From: Promethearchaeota archaeon
GTDB lineage: Archaea; Asgardarchaeota; Lokiarchaeia; Sigynarchaeales; SOKP01
DNA length: 15,988 nt
Assembly (NCBI GenBank): GCA_030668025.1
Contig: DAOUUT010000049.1
Location: 1-15,988, forward strand
Reading direction: 5' to 3'
Notes under the pieces: generated by a model
Databases searched by the model: none
What the model was told of the DNA's origin: nothing
What the model saw: the letters and a program-made list of their open reading frames with translations, nothing else
Shown: one piece after another, positions 1 through 7,500 of the stretch
Numbering within the stretch: position 1 is the first letter of the stretch
How the letters are laid out: every line of letters starts with the position of its first letter
Translations under genes and position numbers: made by a program

Positions 1-1705
1 CGCTTACATCGAAAACCGTGTTATGTGGAGATAATTTTTCCTTCAAGAAAAATTCTGGAAGTCTATCATCTTTTTCAGTAAAACCTGCTGCTTTATTAAA
101 TTTCCTTTCAACATCGATAATTGATTGTCCATATCCTGGAACATCTGCGACTGTTAGATTAGCACCTAATACGCCATTTAATGTACCAACGACACCTTCC
201 AATCCTTCAGGAATATCTAATACAGCAAAAGCTATGAAAAGACAATAACCAGAAGCATCTATTGCTGCCGTTGCTATTTGTAAATTACGTGATAAATCAG
301 CTTTACTTGCATCCATAGGATCTGCTGTTCCTCCTACACCCATTATCTCTGTAGCTATCGCATATCCAGCCGTATGGTCCGCTCCTTGAGTAGAAGTTGC
401 GTAAGTTACACCAATTCCTTTGATTGCACGAGGATCATAAGCAGGTAAACTTTGACCTTTCACAACTGGTACTCTTGTAACTCCAAAGGCTTGAGCAGTG
501 AAAGCTGTACCATTCGCTAAAATTCGACCCGTAGATGTTTTATTCTTAACTTCGTCCATTAATTTTAGAGCCATTTTAGCATCTCCGAATTCAGCTAATC
601 CGCCTTCCATCGCGACTCCCATCATACCTCCTGCTTCAATTGTATCTAATCCCAAATCATTACATGCTCTGTTTAATTCCCCGACATCATCCAAATTATA
701 AATTCCACAATTAGGACCAAGAGCCCAAACGCTCTCATATTCCAATGCTCCTACGGGATCTTTTCCTCCTGGTTTACACCATATTTCGGAGCATTGAATA
801 ACGCATCCGGGACTGCAAAAATGAGGTCTTTGTCCTCCACGTTTTTTGATCTCTTCAGCTTTTACTTCTCCAGAAACATTTTCTGCTCTATCATCTTGAC
901 CTGATGAAAAATTACGTTGTGGTAATCCCCCTGCTTCATTTATAATATTGACAAGTACACCTGTTCCGTATGAGTTGAGTGCTCCTCCAGGCTTCGTGAC
1001 ATCATGAGTTGTTAATGCCTTTGTTATCTTTCGAACACCCTCTTTGAAAGCTTCTTCATTCAAAATTTCAACTCCCGGAGCATTAGTCTCATCAACAACG
1101 ATAAATTTTAATCCTTTGGAAGCCATTACTGCTCCAACACCACCTCTGCCAGCATATCGACTAGGTAGACCTTCAGGATCATTAAAACACACCCCTGACG
1201 AGGCACCTAAAAGTTCCGCAGCAATACCAACTCCACATATTCCAACTTTATCTCCATACTCTTTGAATAATCCTTTATACGCTTCATATAGACCCTTTCC
1301 AACCCATTTATCAGCACTAGTAAATTCTACCTTATCCATGGTAACCTTTAGTGTATAGAACTCGGATCCTTCATGTTTTCCTTCAAGTATTATAGCAGCA
1401 ATTCTCATTCTTGCTAATTTTTGAGAAAATGGGGTTCCTGCATTCGCTTCTTTAATCCCTCCTGTTAAAGGTGATTTGCATCCGACAGATAAACGACCTG
1501 AAGTTGGGGCCTTTGTTCCTGTAACTAACCCAGGTGCAATTACTAACTTATTATTTGGACCTAAAGGATGACAAAGTGGTTCAACTTCTTTTTCGACTAT
1601 TGTGGAAGTAAGTGCTCGTCCACCTAACGCAGCGAAATCAGCAGGAAAATCTTCAAATTTCGCTTCGAGATTACTCATATTTACTCTTAATATTCTTTTT
1701 GGCAT
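1..1705 (-). CDS. aor: Aldehyde:ferredoxin oxidoreductase (tungsten/Mo-pterin), C-terminus cut by window edge
   Basis: Oxidises aldehydes to carboxylic acids in the cytosol, passing electrons to ferredoxin through a metal-bispterin and a [4Fe-4S] cluster. The minus frame is open from ATG 1705 to the edge (568 codons; family about 600-620), so some 50 residues are missing. The N-terminus has the family pattern KRILRVNM...LGGRALTS, then GRLSVGCKSPLTGGIKE. The cluster cysteines are C297, C301 and C305 (CSPGCVIQC), with the fourth in DASGYC (D483 to C488), matching the DxxGxC of characterised AORs. GPNCGI and CNDLGLDTIEAGG follow. The start is fixed by AAGGTGA at 1711-1717, five bases upstream. 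The CxPGCxIQC spacing resembles the YdhV-like branch, so the physiological substrate is open. No dedicated partner gene is visible inside the window. Confidence 0.93.
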   Translation of the reverse strand, partial: MPKRILRVNMSNLEAKFEDFPADFAALGGRALTSTIVEKEVEPLCHPLGPNNKLVIAPGLVTGTKAPTSGRLSVGCKSPLTGGIKEANAGTPFSQKLARMRIAAIILEGKHEGSEFYTLKVTMDKVEFTSADKWVGKGLYEAYKGLFKEYGDKVGICGVGIAAELLGASSGVCFNDPEGLPSRYAGRGGVGAVMASKGLKFIVVDETNAPGVEILNEEAFKEGVRKITKALTTHDVTKPGGALNSYGTGVLVNIINEAGGLPQRNFSSGQDDRAENVSGEVKAEEIKKRGGQRPHFCSPGCVIQCSEIWCKPGGKDPVGALEYESVWALGPNCGIYNLDDVGELNRACNDLGLDTIEAGGMMGVAMEGGLAEFGDAKMALKLMDEVKNKTSTGRILANGTAFTAQAFGVTRVPVVKGQSLPAYDPRAIKGIGVTYATSTQGADHTAGYAIATEIMGVGGTADPMDASKADLSRNLQIATAAIDASGYCLFIAFAVLDIPEGLEGVVGTLNGVLGANLTVADVPGYGQSIIDVERKFNKAAGFTEKDDRLPEFFLKEKLSPHNTVFDVS

Positions 1706-1710
1706 AAATT

Positions 1711-1758
1711 TCACCTTAATTTTTAGGCAATTTATAATTGTAATTGTGATTATATAAA
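1711..1758 (-). promoter_or_regulatory. Promoter and Shine-Dalgarno site of the aldehyde oxidoreductase gene
   Basis: On the minus strand TTTATATA (1751-1758) is a good archaeal TATA box preceded by an A-rich stretch. Transcription would be expected to start about 27 bases downstream, near 1727, giving a leader of about 22 bases containing AAGGTGA (1711-1717). The transcription start is inferred from spacing only. Confidence 0.55.
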
Positions 1759-1824
1759 TTTACGTTATGTAAAGTTAAACCAGACGATATGTTCATTGAA
1801 TTAGTAATAAAAATCTAAATTATT

Positions 1825-1831
1825 AAAAAAA
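1825..1831 (-). terminator. Oligo-T terminator of the tRNA gene
   Basis: Seven consecutive T on the minus strand begin immediately after the discriminator base. Archaeal RNA polymerase terminates at such U-runs without needing a hairpin. Confidence 0.65.
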
Positions 1832-1846
1832 CAGGCCCGAGGGGAT

Positions 1847-1876
1847 ATGTTCAAGAAACGCGAAGTGCGTATTATA
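1847..1876 (-). other. tRNA intron 2, 30 nt, within the T-loop (58/59)
   Basis: The T-loop of the unspliced RNA is too long. Removing 30 nt restores the consensus loop TTCAAAT between GGGGG and CCCCT. Across the junctions GTTCAA pairs with TTGAAC, and the intron core folds as ACGC-ACTTC-GCGT. The 5' bulge fits AA|T, but the 3' bulge is four bases (AT|AT), so this is a relaxed BHB. The cut could shift by one base, but AT as bases 59-60 best matches archaeal T-loops. Confidence 0.85.
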
Positions 1877-1897
1877 TTGAACCCCCGACCTTCTGCT

Positions 1898-1915
1898 TTC
1901 TCCATACACATTATG
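1898..1915 (-). other. tRNA intron 1, 18 nt, at canonical position 37/38
   Basis: The precursor forms a textbook BHB: outer anticodon stem CTGC/GCAG, central four-pair helix CTCC/GGAG, three-base bulges TAC on the 5' side and AAA on the 3' side, then a small inner hairpin ATA/TAT. Cutting after the second base of each bulge (TA|C and AA|A) leaves loop CTCCTAA with A37 and A38 joined. Positions and pairing are read from the sequence; splicing by the archaeal endonuclease is known biology. Confidence 0.9.
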
Positions 1916-2073
1916 TAGGAGGCAGCTGCGATATCCATGCTTCGCCACGAGCCTTTATATATAAAAGATTCTAGTAATATATTCCATATATGTTTTTTGA
2001 TTCTTAGTAAATCATATTTTAAAAATCCATCTACGACCATGTTATTATTTTGTTTTTTATTTTTCTTAAAAAT

Positions 2074-2346
2074 ATGACTATAAAGAATAAGAATCCAAGA
2101 AGAATTAAACTTTACAATGATGGAGAAAGAAAGGAATGTGGAAAATGTCGTGAGATCAAGTCTCATGAATATTTTAGAAAAAGACAAGGGCGTTTAAGGT
2201 CCATTTGTGAAGATTGCAGACAAAAAATACATGCAATTAATAACTTTAAGAAACAAATTAAAATAATTACTTTACTATTTGATAAAAGATGTCACAATTG
2301 CCATAGTGGGCTAATAACTTTTCCTTTAAAGAAAAACTATAAATAA
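2074..2346 (+). CDS. Short HNH-endonuclease-like zinc-ribbon protein, probably truncated
   Basis: The 90-residue product starts at ATG 2074; a TTG at 2050 would only add hydrophobic residues from AT-rich DNA. The first half is the zinc ribbon common in front of HNH nuclease domains: C22-x2-C25, a KxxxxEYF segment, then LRSIC45-x2-C48. A basic helix follows, then IITLLFDKRCHNC (C73, C76), which resembles the start of an HNH fold. The frame ends 16 residues later, before any conserved His-His or Lys of the catalytic part, and no continuation is visible in the other frames of 2347-2479. It may be a decayed HNH gene or a genuine small zinc-binding protein. No good ribosome binding site is visible. 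Confidence 0.55.
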   Translation: MTIKNKNPRRIKLYNDGERKECGKCREIKSHEYFRKRQGRLRSICEDCRQKIHAINNFKKQIKIITLLFDKRCHNCHSGLITFPLKKNYK

Positions 2347-2434
2347 AAAATTAGAGATAATAGTGGGATATTTATATCCTAATTGCGATGGAATAAATAA
2401 ATCAAAAGGTTTTAATTCTGAATTTTAATTTTAA

Positions 2435-2470
2435 TTATATATAGATATTTTTGAAATATTATTTTTAGGG
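2435..2470 (+). promoter_or_regulatory. TATA box and Shine-Dalgarno site of the Sm-like gene
   Basis: TTATATATA (2435-2443) lies at TATA distance from a start near 2466. AGGG (2467-2470) is nine bases before ATG 2480. The start site is inferred from spacing. Confidence 0.45.
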
Positions 2471-2479
2471 TTATATAAA

Positions 2480-2764
2480 ATGGAAAGAAGAAATTACCAA
2501 CAAAATAGGCCACAAAGACCTATTGATTATTTAAAGAATTCTGTGAATAAGATTATATTAATTAAAGTTAAGAGGAATCGTTTATTTCGAGGTAAATTGG
2601 CAGGATTTGACGAGCATCTTAACTTGTATCTAGAAGGAACAACTCAACTTTTTGAATACATAGATGAGGATGGTTCACTCCACGAGGAGCACGAAACGCT
2701 TGGAGACATCGTTGTACGTGGTGATAATGTAATATTCGTCAATCTCGCAAACCCAGACGTCTAA
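2480..2764 (+). CDS. Sm-like archaeal protein (LSm/SmAP), RNA-binding ring subunit
   Basis: The 94 residues match one Sm fold. A short polar N-terminus (YQQNRPQRP) leads into the first helix (PIDYLKNSVNK). Sm1 motif follows, with RGKLAGFDEHLNLYLEG: the G, the F-D-x-H-x-N core and the trailing hydrophobic residues are all present. Sm2 is GDIVVRGDNVIFV, with the RGDNV that closes the RNA-binding pocket. Archaeal Sm proteins form six- or seven-membered rings that bind U-rich RNA, including tRNA-derived and small RNAs, and act as RNA chaperones. The acidic stretch EYIDEDGSLHEEHE between the motifs is the usual variable loop. The gene appears monocistronic; its neighbours do not suggest a special partner. 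Confidence 0.93.
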   Translation: MERRNYQQNRPQRPIDYLKNSVNKIILIKVKRNRLFRGKLAGFDEHLNLYLEGTTQLFEYIDEDGSLHEEHETLGDIVVRGDNVIFVNLANPDV

Positions 2765-2928
2765 AACCTCTCTAAAATTAATTCTCTCGTTCTTGGAAAT
2801 TTTTATATGATTTTAAATCTCATTTAGATCAAATAAAAACTTATTAGATCGCAATTCATTAGTAAATAGATAGGAATTGAAATTTGATTTTTAAATTAAA
2901 AAGCAATTTTGCAAGAGATCTTTAAAAA

Positions 2929-5079
2929 TTGATTGAACCTGATAGTATTAAACCAGAAAAGGCGTTATTGGTAAGCCCAAATTTGGGACTCCCTCTGTTT
3001 TTAGATATAGATTCTAAATTCAAACAAAAAGAATTTGAAGTTGACTTATTATTTGTGAGCAATATTAAAAATACCGATAATTTCGAGAAGTTCATTAAGC
3101 ATAGGTTAAATTTTATCCCCATTCTTGAATACAAGTGGAAATTGAAAACATATTTCGAAAAAGAGAAAGAAGAACGATTGGAAAGAAAAAAGAAAAGAAG
3201 TATTTGGGATAAAATTAAAAGTATATTTTCTCGGAAAAAAAAAAAGAAGGAAGAAGAATTACCACCCGTTTTGGAACTTGCAGATTCTACGGGAAAAAAG
3301 TTTGATATTGTGAAAGCCGAAAAAATCGAAAAATTAAGGCCACGAGCATTTAGAGGGAATTTAATAAAAGTGACTCTTTTAAAGGTAGAATCCGTAAAAA
3401 TCTGCGAGATTGATGACATTAAATATGAAAGTTATTATAGTCCTCGAAATTACTTAATTAAATATAATATTTATCCCAGTTTAGATGAATTTTACAAGGT
3501 GACAATTCATTTCAAGTTATCTAAAGAAGTGTTGGAATTTTTAGAAAGTTTTAATTTTATAATGTTTGATCTTAGGCAAGAAATGCCCAATAAGGAAATT
3601 CGCGTTTCTTATCATTCAATCGTCGTTTCAAAAAATAAATGGAGCGATTTTAAATTTTTTCATGCGACAGATTTACACTTGGCAGAACGAAACGATAGAA
3701 TTTACGAAATCGTAAGGAAATGGAATGTTTTAGTGAGAAAATCAGATCTTGGCGAACTTCTTGCCCAAGGTGCAAAGGCAGTTTCATTTTTTCAACGTTT
3801 ACTAATAAAAAAACCAAAAATAGACGATAAAATTCCAATTAAAAGTACTGAACCACTTCGTAAACGCTTTGTAAACCCTAACAATAACTTTAGAAACTTC
3901 ATTAAGCTCGTTAACAAGAAAGTAAATAAGAACGATTTAGATTTTGTCGTATTAACAGGAGATTTAATTGATTTTGCTATTCTCTCTAAAATACCCCGAG
4001 AAAAAAGAAAAAACCTAGATTTCAACTATAAAGATAGTAATTGGCGGATATTTAAAGAGATTTTGTTAAATTTTCCTCAAGAGAAAAGAAGAGGGATGGT
4101 TTCTGGAGAAGAAATACTTTGTCCAATATTTACTATTCCCGGTAACCACGATTATCGACCTTTTCACTACGACCTTCGGTGGGGAAATTTATATCGAAAA
4201 ATTGGTTTAAATAGTAACGAAGCAATCGCTTTGAATGAGGAGTTAATGGCAAACCCAATTAGTTCAATAACTAAGACCTTCAACGCTTTGAAAGGTTATT
4301 TGATAGAATTTAACTCTTCTTTAGATTATTGTATCAAATTAGGAAATAATAATTTTATTTTCTTAAATACTGGCTCAGATTCTTTTAAGAAATTAATGGA
4401 TTTTCTCAGTGGTCATCCATCGGTTACTGGAATTTCAGAAAAACACATTAAATATTTAGAAAATATAATTAATAGTAAAATAGAACCAGAAAACAATACT
4501 TTCCTTATGTTACATGGACCACCAATTAATCCAAAAAAGAGTATTAGCACACTTAAACGGTATGCAATGTCAAAAGGATCCGAAGAATTATTAACGAAAA
4601 TCGATGAATTTAAAGAATCTTTAATTCAAAAGTTAGGTAAAAAACTTTCCCTAGCTCGAATTGATAACAAATTTGACGTACAATATGGCGCAGTCTCAAC
4701 AAACTGGGAGAAACTTCTTAAATTTTGTTTAGATTTCTGTATTCTTACGCTTTCAGGACATACGCACGAATTAAAAGAATTTAGATTGAACGCCCCACAA
4801 TATTTAAAGACTAAAGTCGCTGATACACCCACATCGCCTTTTAGTTTAAAAAAATTAGAAAATCCTGCGGAGATATATTATGATATATATTCTGAACTAT
4901 ATAATAATCCAAAAGATATTGAAAATAATGCCCCCTTTGTCGTTCAAACGCCTGCACTGGGCTTAGGGAGTTATAAAAACCCTAAATCCGCAAGCGCCTT
5001 TCGAGAGATCGTTATTAAAAAAGGGAAACTCGCTTCTTTTAAGGTTATGTACTTAAAAAATCAATTTAACCAATTATAA
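2929..5079 (+). CDS. Calcineurin-like metallophosphoesterase with a long unassigned N-terminal region
   Basis: The 716-residue protein carries all five metallophosphoesterase motifs: ATDLHL (D248, H250), LTGDLID (G344-D348), PGNHDY (G405-D408), MLHGPP (H529) and SGHTHE (G610-H613). These bind two metal ions and hydrolyse phosphoester bonds; the substrate cannot be read from sequence. Residues 1-240 are not recognised. They include a basic, probably coiled stretch at about 78-112 (KEKEERLERKKKR, then RKKKKKEEE), encoded partly by an A-run near 3236-3246. The start is TTG 2929, forced by an in-frame TAA at 2923 and no ATG for a long way downstream. No signal peptide or membrane span is seen, so it is probably cytosolic. 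It converges with the 5100-5738 gene, with 20 bases between stops. Confidence 0.9.
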   Translation: MIEPDSIKPEKALLVSPNLGLPLFLDIDSKFKQKEFEVDLLFVSNIKNTDNFEKFIKHRLNFIPILEYKWKLKTYFEKEKEERLERKKKRSIWDKIKSIFSRKKKKKEEELPPVLELADSTGKKFDIVKAEKIEKLRPRAFRGNLIKVTLLKVESVKICEIDDIKYESYYSPRNYLIKYNIYPSLDEFYKVTIHFKLSKEVLEFLESFNFIMFDLRQEMPNKEIRVSYHSIVVSKNKWSDFKFFHATDLHLAERNDRIYEIVRKWNVLVRKSDLGELLAQGAKAVSFFQRLLIKKPKIDDKIPIKSTEPLRKRFVNPNNNFRNFIKLVNKKVNKNDLDFVVLTGDLIDFAILSKIPREKRKNLDFNYKDSNWRIFKEILLNFPQEKRRGMVSGEEILCPIFTIPGNHDYRPFHYDLRWGNLYRKIGLNSNEAIALNEELMANPISSITKTFNALKGYLIEFNSSLDYCIKLGNNNFIFLNTGSDSFKKLMDFLSGHPSVTGISEKHIKYLENIINSKIEPENNTFLMLHGPPINPKKSISTLKRYAMSKGSEELLTKIDEFKESLIQKLGKKLSLARIDNKFDVQYGAVSTNWEKLLKFCLDFCILTLSGHTHELKEFRLNAPQYLKTKVADTPTSPFSLKKLENPAEIYYDIYSELYNNPKDIENNAPFVVQTPALGLGSYKNPKSASAFREIVIKKGKLASFKVMYLKNQFNQL

Positions 5080-5099
5080 TTGAATTTTATAAAGAGAAT

Positions 5100-5738
5100 T
5101 TAATCAATTAAGCTAGTTCCTAATTCAAACGCCAGTATATCTCTTGAAGGGTCTTCATGAATTTCTCTTAAAATCGTTAACATTAACTTTTTATAAAATA
5201 TGTCTCGAAATTCTTTCGAACCTACTCCTAATGCTATTATAGTGCTATAATTTGGAGTGTTAAAGTAATTAACTGAAAGCTCGTGGAAATCGAGCGCAAA
5301 TACCTTTCTAGCAAATTGATCTAAAATATCAATAATATGAGCAATCGAAGGATAGATGAATTTCTTTTTCGAATCTTGGATGCTTTGCTTTAAATCTATT
5401 TGATGAGTATTTAAAATCACCACAGTTTTCTCTGAAATGTATTTTAAATTTTTTAAGGTTTCAAGGGGTTCCAGTCCTAAAACTAAATGAGCGTCTCTTA
5501 TAGGAATTTTCGAGGAATTTAGATCTTTTATGGTATAATTCTGATCGAGGGAATATATCCTACTATCAATAAGATACCGAACAAAAGCTATCTTCGCTCG
5601 TTTCTTTTTTAATTCATAATCAAAGGTTGACCCAACAGCCTTTTCAATTAAAATACTTCTATCTCCGTACTCCTTTAAGATATTGCGCAAAAGCAAGACT
5701 TCTCGTTTATCTACTCCGGTAACTAGAATGTTATACAT
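5100..5738 (-). CDS. Degenerate indolepyruvate:ferredoxin oxidoreductase beta-subunit-like protein
   Basis: The 212 residues follow the IorB / 2-oxoacid oxidoreductase gamma-domain layout: MYNILVTGV at the start, LVLGLEPLETLKNL (86-98), VVILNT (106-111), IYP (128-130), IIALGVG (167-173) and AFELG near the end (203-207). The active parts are altered. The usual GVGGQGV loop reads GVDKREV (8-14), and the SExHGMxQRGG segment is replaced by an unrelated lysine-rich stretch (about 32-50). True IorB proteins bind thiamine diphosphate with IorA and feed electrons to ferredoxin; no IorA gene is next to this one. A structural or regulatory role is inferred. ATG 5738 is chosen because the family starts there; TTG 5753 would add five residues. 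It stands alone on the minus strand. Confidence 0.72.
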   Translation of the reverse strand: MYNILVTGVDKREVLLLRNILKEYGDRSILIEKAVGSTFDYELKKKRAKIAFVRYLIDSRIYSLDQNYTIKDLNSSKIPIRDAHLVLGLEPLETLKNLKYISEKTVVILNTHQIDLKQSIQDSKKKFIYPSIAHIIDILDQFARKVFALDFHELSVNYFNTPNYSTIIALGVGSKEFRDIFYKKLMLTILREIHEDPSRDILAFELGTSLID

Positions 5739-5837
5739 GTCTCCAATTAGCAATCACTTTATTATTTAATAATTCTAATTCTAAAAAATTCTCATCATTA
5801 ATTATTCTTATTTATTAACGAAAAATACTCGGTATTG

Positions 5838-5867
5838 GAAAATGAAAAAGGAAAGAAAATAAAATAG
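5838..5867 (-). terminator. Pyrimidine-rich tract downstream of the dihydrolipoamide dehydrogenase gene
   Basis: On the minus strand, 14 to 43 bases after the stop codon, the sequence is almost only C and T with several runs of T. This fits an archaeal U-rich terminator; there is no clear hairpin. Confidence 0.35.
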
Positions 5868-5880
5868 GGTTTATATAAGT

Positions 5881-7365
5881 TTAATGATGAACTGGTCTAC
5901 CCTTTTTGTGTATTGCCAAACCAAACACATCTTCCATTCCTTCTAAAACCATCTCGCTGATGGTTGGGTGCGAATGGATTGTTTCTGCGACATCGTGAAC
6001 TGTTAAACCATGTTGCATGGCTAAAGCGATCTCTGCAATCAATTCTGGTGCTTCAGCTCCAATACAAGATGCTCCAATAATTTTATGTGTGTTCTTATCG
6101 GCCAAAATTAAAATAAAGCCTTCTTCTTCACCCATACACTTCGCTTTTCCTAGTGACATATACGGGAATCGTCCCATCATTAACTCGTATCCCAAATCTT
6201 TAGCTTGTTTTCTACGTATACCGACTGAGCCAATGTTTGGGCTTGTAAAGATCGTTGCTGGAACAACTTTATAATCTGTAGTTCTTTCTTCAACAGGAAA
6301 CCCTCCTAAGCTAGCTAAGGTGTTTGCGACGGCAACATCCCCTTCGTTACTAGCAACATGGGCCAACATCATTCCACCGGTCACGTCGCCAATGGCATAA
6401 ATTCCTTTTACGGAAGTCTCTAAAGTCTTGAGGTCTACTTTTATTGATCCTCTAGCAGTTTCGATTCCAAGTTCTTCTAATCCTAAGTTAAGCGATTCCT
6501 TTGCTCGACCAATAGATACTAAGCAGTAATCAGCTTCAAAGTAAGACTTTTCGGCAGATTCTAATTGGTCTCTAGGAACTGCTGCTGAACAAGTTGTTGC
6601 TTTTACGCCCGTTCCAGTATTTTCAACTGATAAGACGTTTTGAGAGACCTGAATTTCGATTCCTAAAGCTTTTAATTTCTTTTGTAGCTCTTTAACGATC
6701 ATAGGCTCTTCGGTTGCGATTGGAGAAGGAAGATATTCTAACATAATAACCTTACTTCCAAAAGTAGAAAATATATTAGCAAATTCGCATCCTATTACTC
6801 CAGCTCCAATAATGAGCAATCTTTTTGGAACAATTTTGAAATCGGGCAAGAGTATATCGTCGCTAGTTAAAATTCTATCGTGATCAATATTAAACGCGGG
6901 AATCAGTGCAGGAGAGGAGCCTGTAGCAATTATAACTCTTTTTGCTTTAATAATTTTCTTTTCTTCCCCTTCTATTGAGATTTCAAAACCATCGTCAGCA
7001 TTCCCACCTAAGATTTTTCCATGCCCACTAAAAACATCATTCTTCCACGCCTTTTCTAAAGCACCTATTCCCCCAGTTAATTCTGAAACAATTTTATTTT
7101 TACGCTCTACAGCTTTACCAAAATCTAATTTCATATCACAAGATACTCCAAATTCTTCTCCATTTTCTCTTATTCTTTGTATAAGTTCTGCAGATGCATA
7201 TAAAGCTTTTGTAGGAATACAACCCACATTTAAACAAGTCCCTCCAAGCTTCTTTTTCTCAATCAAGGCGACTTTAGCTCCATATTGAGCTGCTCTAATG
7301 GCAGAATGATAGCCACCAGGTCCCGCTCCAATAACCGCTATATCATACAATTTAGTTTCCGACAT
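5881..7365 (-). CDS. lpdA: Dihydrolipoamide dehydrogenase (E3 / glycine-cleavage L protein)
   Basis: A flavoprotein that reoxidises protein-bound dihydrolipoamide with NAD+. The 494-residue product has the N-terminal FAD loop GAGPGG (13-18), the redox disulfide in GGTCLNVGCIPTK (C44 and C49), a second Rossmann motif IIGAGVIGCEFA for NAD, the second FAD motif IYAIGDVTGG, and the C-terminal active-site pair in HSHPTISE (H464, H466, E471). Length and order are normal. ATG 7365 is chosen because the preceding codons (back to 7431) read as AT-rich promoter DNA and the family begins at about this point. TTTATATT at 7383-7390 lies close upstream, so the message may be almost leaderless. No E1/E2 or glycine-cleavage genes are nearby, so which complex it serves is unknown. 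It is divergent from the glycerate kinase gene. Confidence 0.95.
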   Translation of the reverse strand: MSETKLYDIAVIGAGPGGYHSAIRAAQYGAKVALIEKKKLGGTCLNVGCIPTKALYASAELIQRIRENGEEFGVSCDMKLDFGKAVERKNKIVSELTGGIGALEKAWKNDVFSGHGKILGGNADDGFEISIEGEEKKIIKAKRVIIATGSSPALIPAFNIDHDRILTSDDILLPDFKIVPKRLLIIGAGVIGCEFANIFSTFGSKVIMLEYLPSPIATEEPMIVKELQKKLKALGIEIQVSQNVLSVENTGTGVKATTCSAAVPRDQLESAEKSYFEADYCLVSIGRAKESLNLGLEELGIETARGSIKVDLKTLETSVKGIYAIGDVTGGMMLAHVASNEGDVAVANTLASLGGFPVEERTTDYKVVPATIFTSPNIGSVGIRRKQAKDLGYELMMGRFPYMSLGKAKCMGEEEGFILILADKNTHKIIGASCIGAEAPELIAEIALAMQHGLTVHDVAETIHSHPTISEMVLEGMEDVFGLAIHKKGRPVHH

Positions 7366-7440
7366 CCTTTTTATCAACTTCTTTAATATAAAGTAATAAA
7401 TACTATATTTTAATTGGTATAAATTATACAAACAATATTA

Positions 7441-7474
7441 AATTTAATAAATTATTTTGTCCAATTTAATAAAT
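7441..7474. repeat. 12-bp direct repeat in the divergent lpdA / glycerate kinase promoter region
   Basis: AATTTAATAAAT occurs at 7441-7452 and again at 7463-7474, 22 bases apart start to start (two helical turns). The second copy falls at TATA distance from TTG 7501. It may be a promoter element or a regulator site, or chance in AT-rich DNA. Confidence 0.35.
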
Positions 7475-7500
7475 AATAAATCAAATAACAGTGTTCAAAT

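Larger units (their letters stand above)
1832..1954 (-). tRNA. tRNA-Arg (anticodon CCU) interrupted by two introns
   Basis: Read on the minus strand from 1954, with introns 1898-1915 and 1847-1876 removed, the RNA is 75 nt. Acceptor AGGCTCG pairs with CGGGCCT (one G-U). U8 is present. D-stem GCGA/TCGC encloses a loop with A14, G15 and GG. The anticodon stem is GCTGC/GCAGA (four pairs plus a G27-A43 mismatch) with loop CTCCTAA, anticodon CCT at 1919-1917. The variable region AGGTC supplies C48 for the 15-48 pair. The T-arm is GGGGG-TTCAAAT-CCCCT. Discriminator is G and CCA is not encoded. The CCTCCTAA loop, AGGTC and TTCAAAT agree with archaeal tRNA-Arg(CCU). Seven T (1831-1825) follow directly. 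AT-rich sequence at about 1975-1992 could hold the promoter. An open minus frame crosses the locus but is not a gene. Confidence 0.93.

Noticed and set aside
18..1358. Plus-strand open frames within the first 1.4 kb
   Set aside because: They lie opposite the well-supported aldehyde oxidoreductase frame and their translations show no domains.
1801..2187. 128-codon open frame on the minus strand
   Set aside because: It covers the whole tRNA-Arg gene and its AT-rich flanks; the tRNA fold and introns explain the sequence, and the translation has no recognisable domain.
2363..2428. 21-residue frame from GTG 2363 with a YPNCDG segment, possibly the lost end of the HNH-like gene
   Set aside because: It is in another frame, has only one cysteine and no His-His or Lys pattern, and is too short to support a frameshift.
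5754..5810. ATGATGA on the minus strand resembling a box C of a C/D-box guide RNA
   Set aside because: No CTGA box D or D' follows at a suitable distance, so a C/D RNA is not supported.
7366..7431. N-terminal extension of 22 residues on the dihydrolipoamide dehydrogenase
   Set aside because: The residues are a translation of AT-rich promoter DNA containing a TATA-like box, and the family starts at about ATG 7365.
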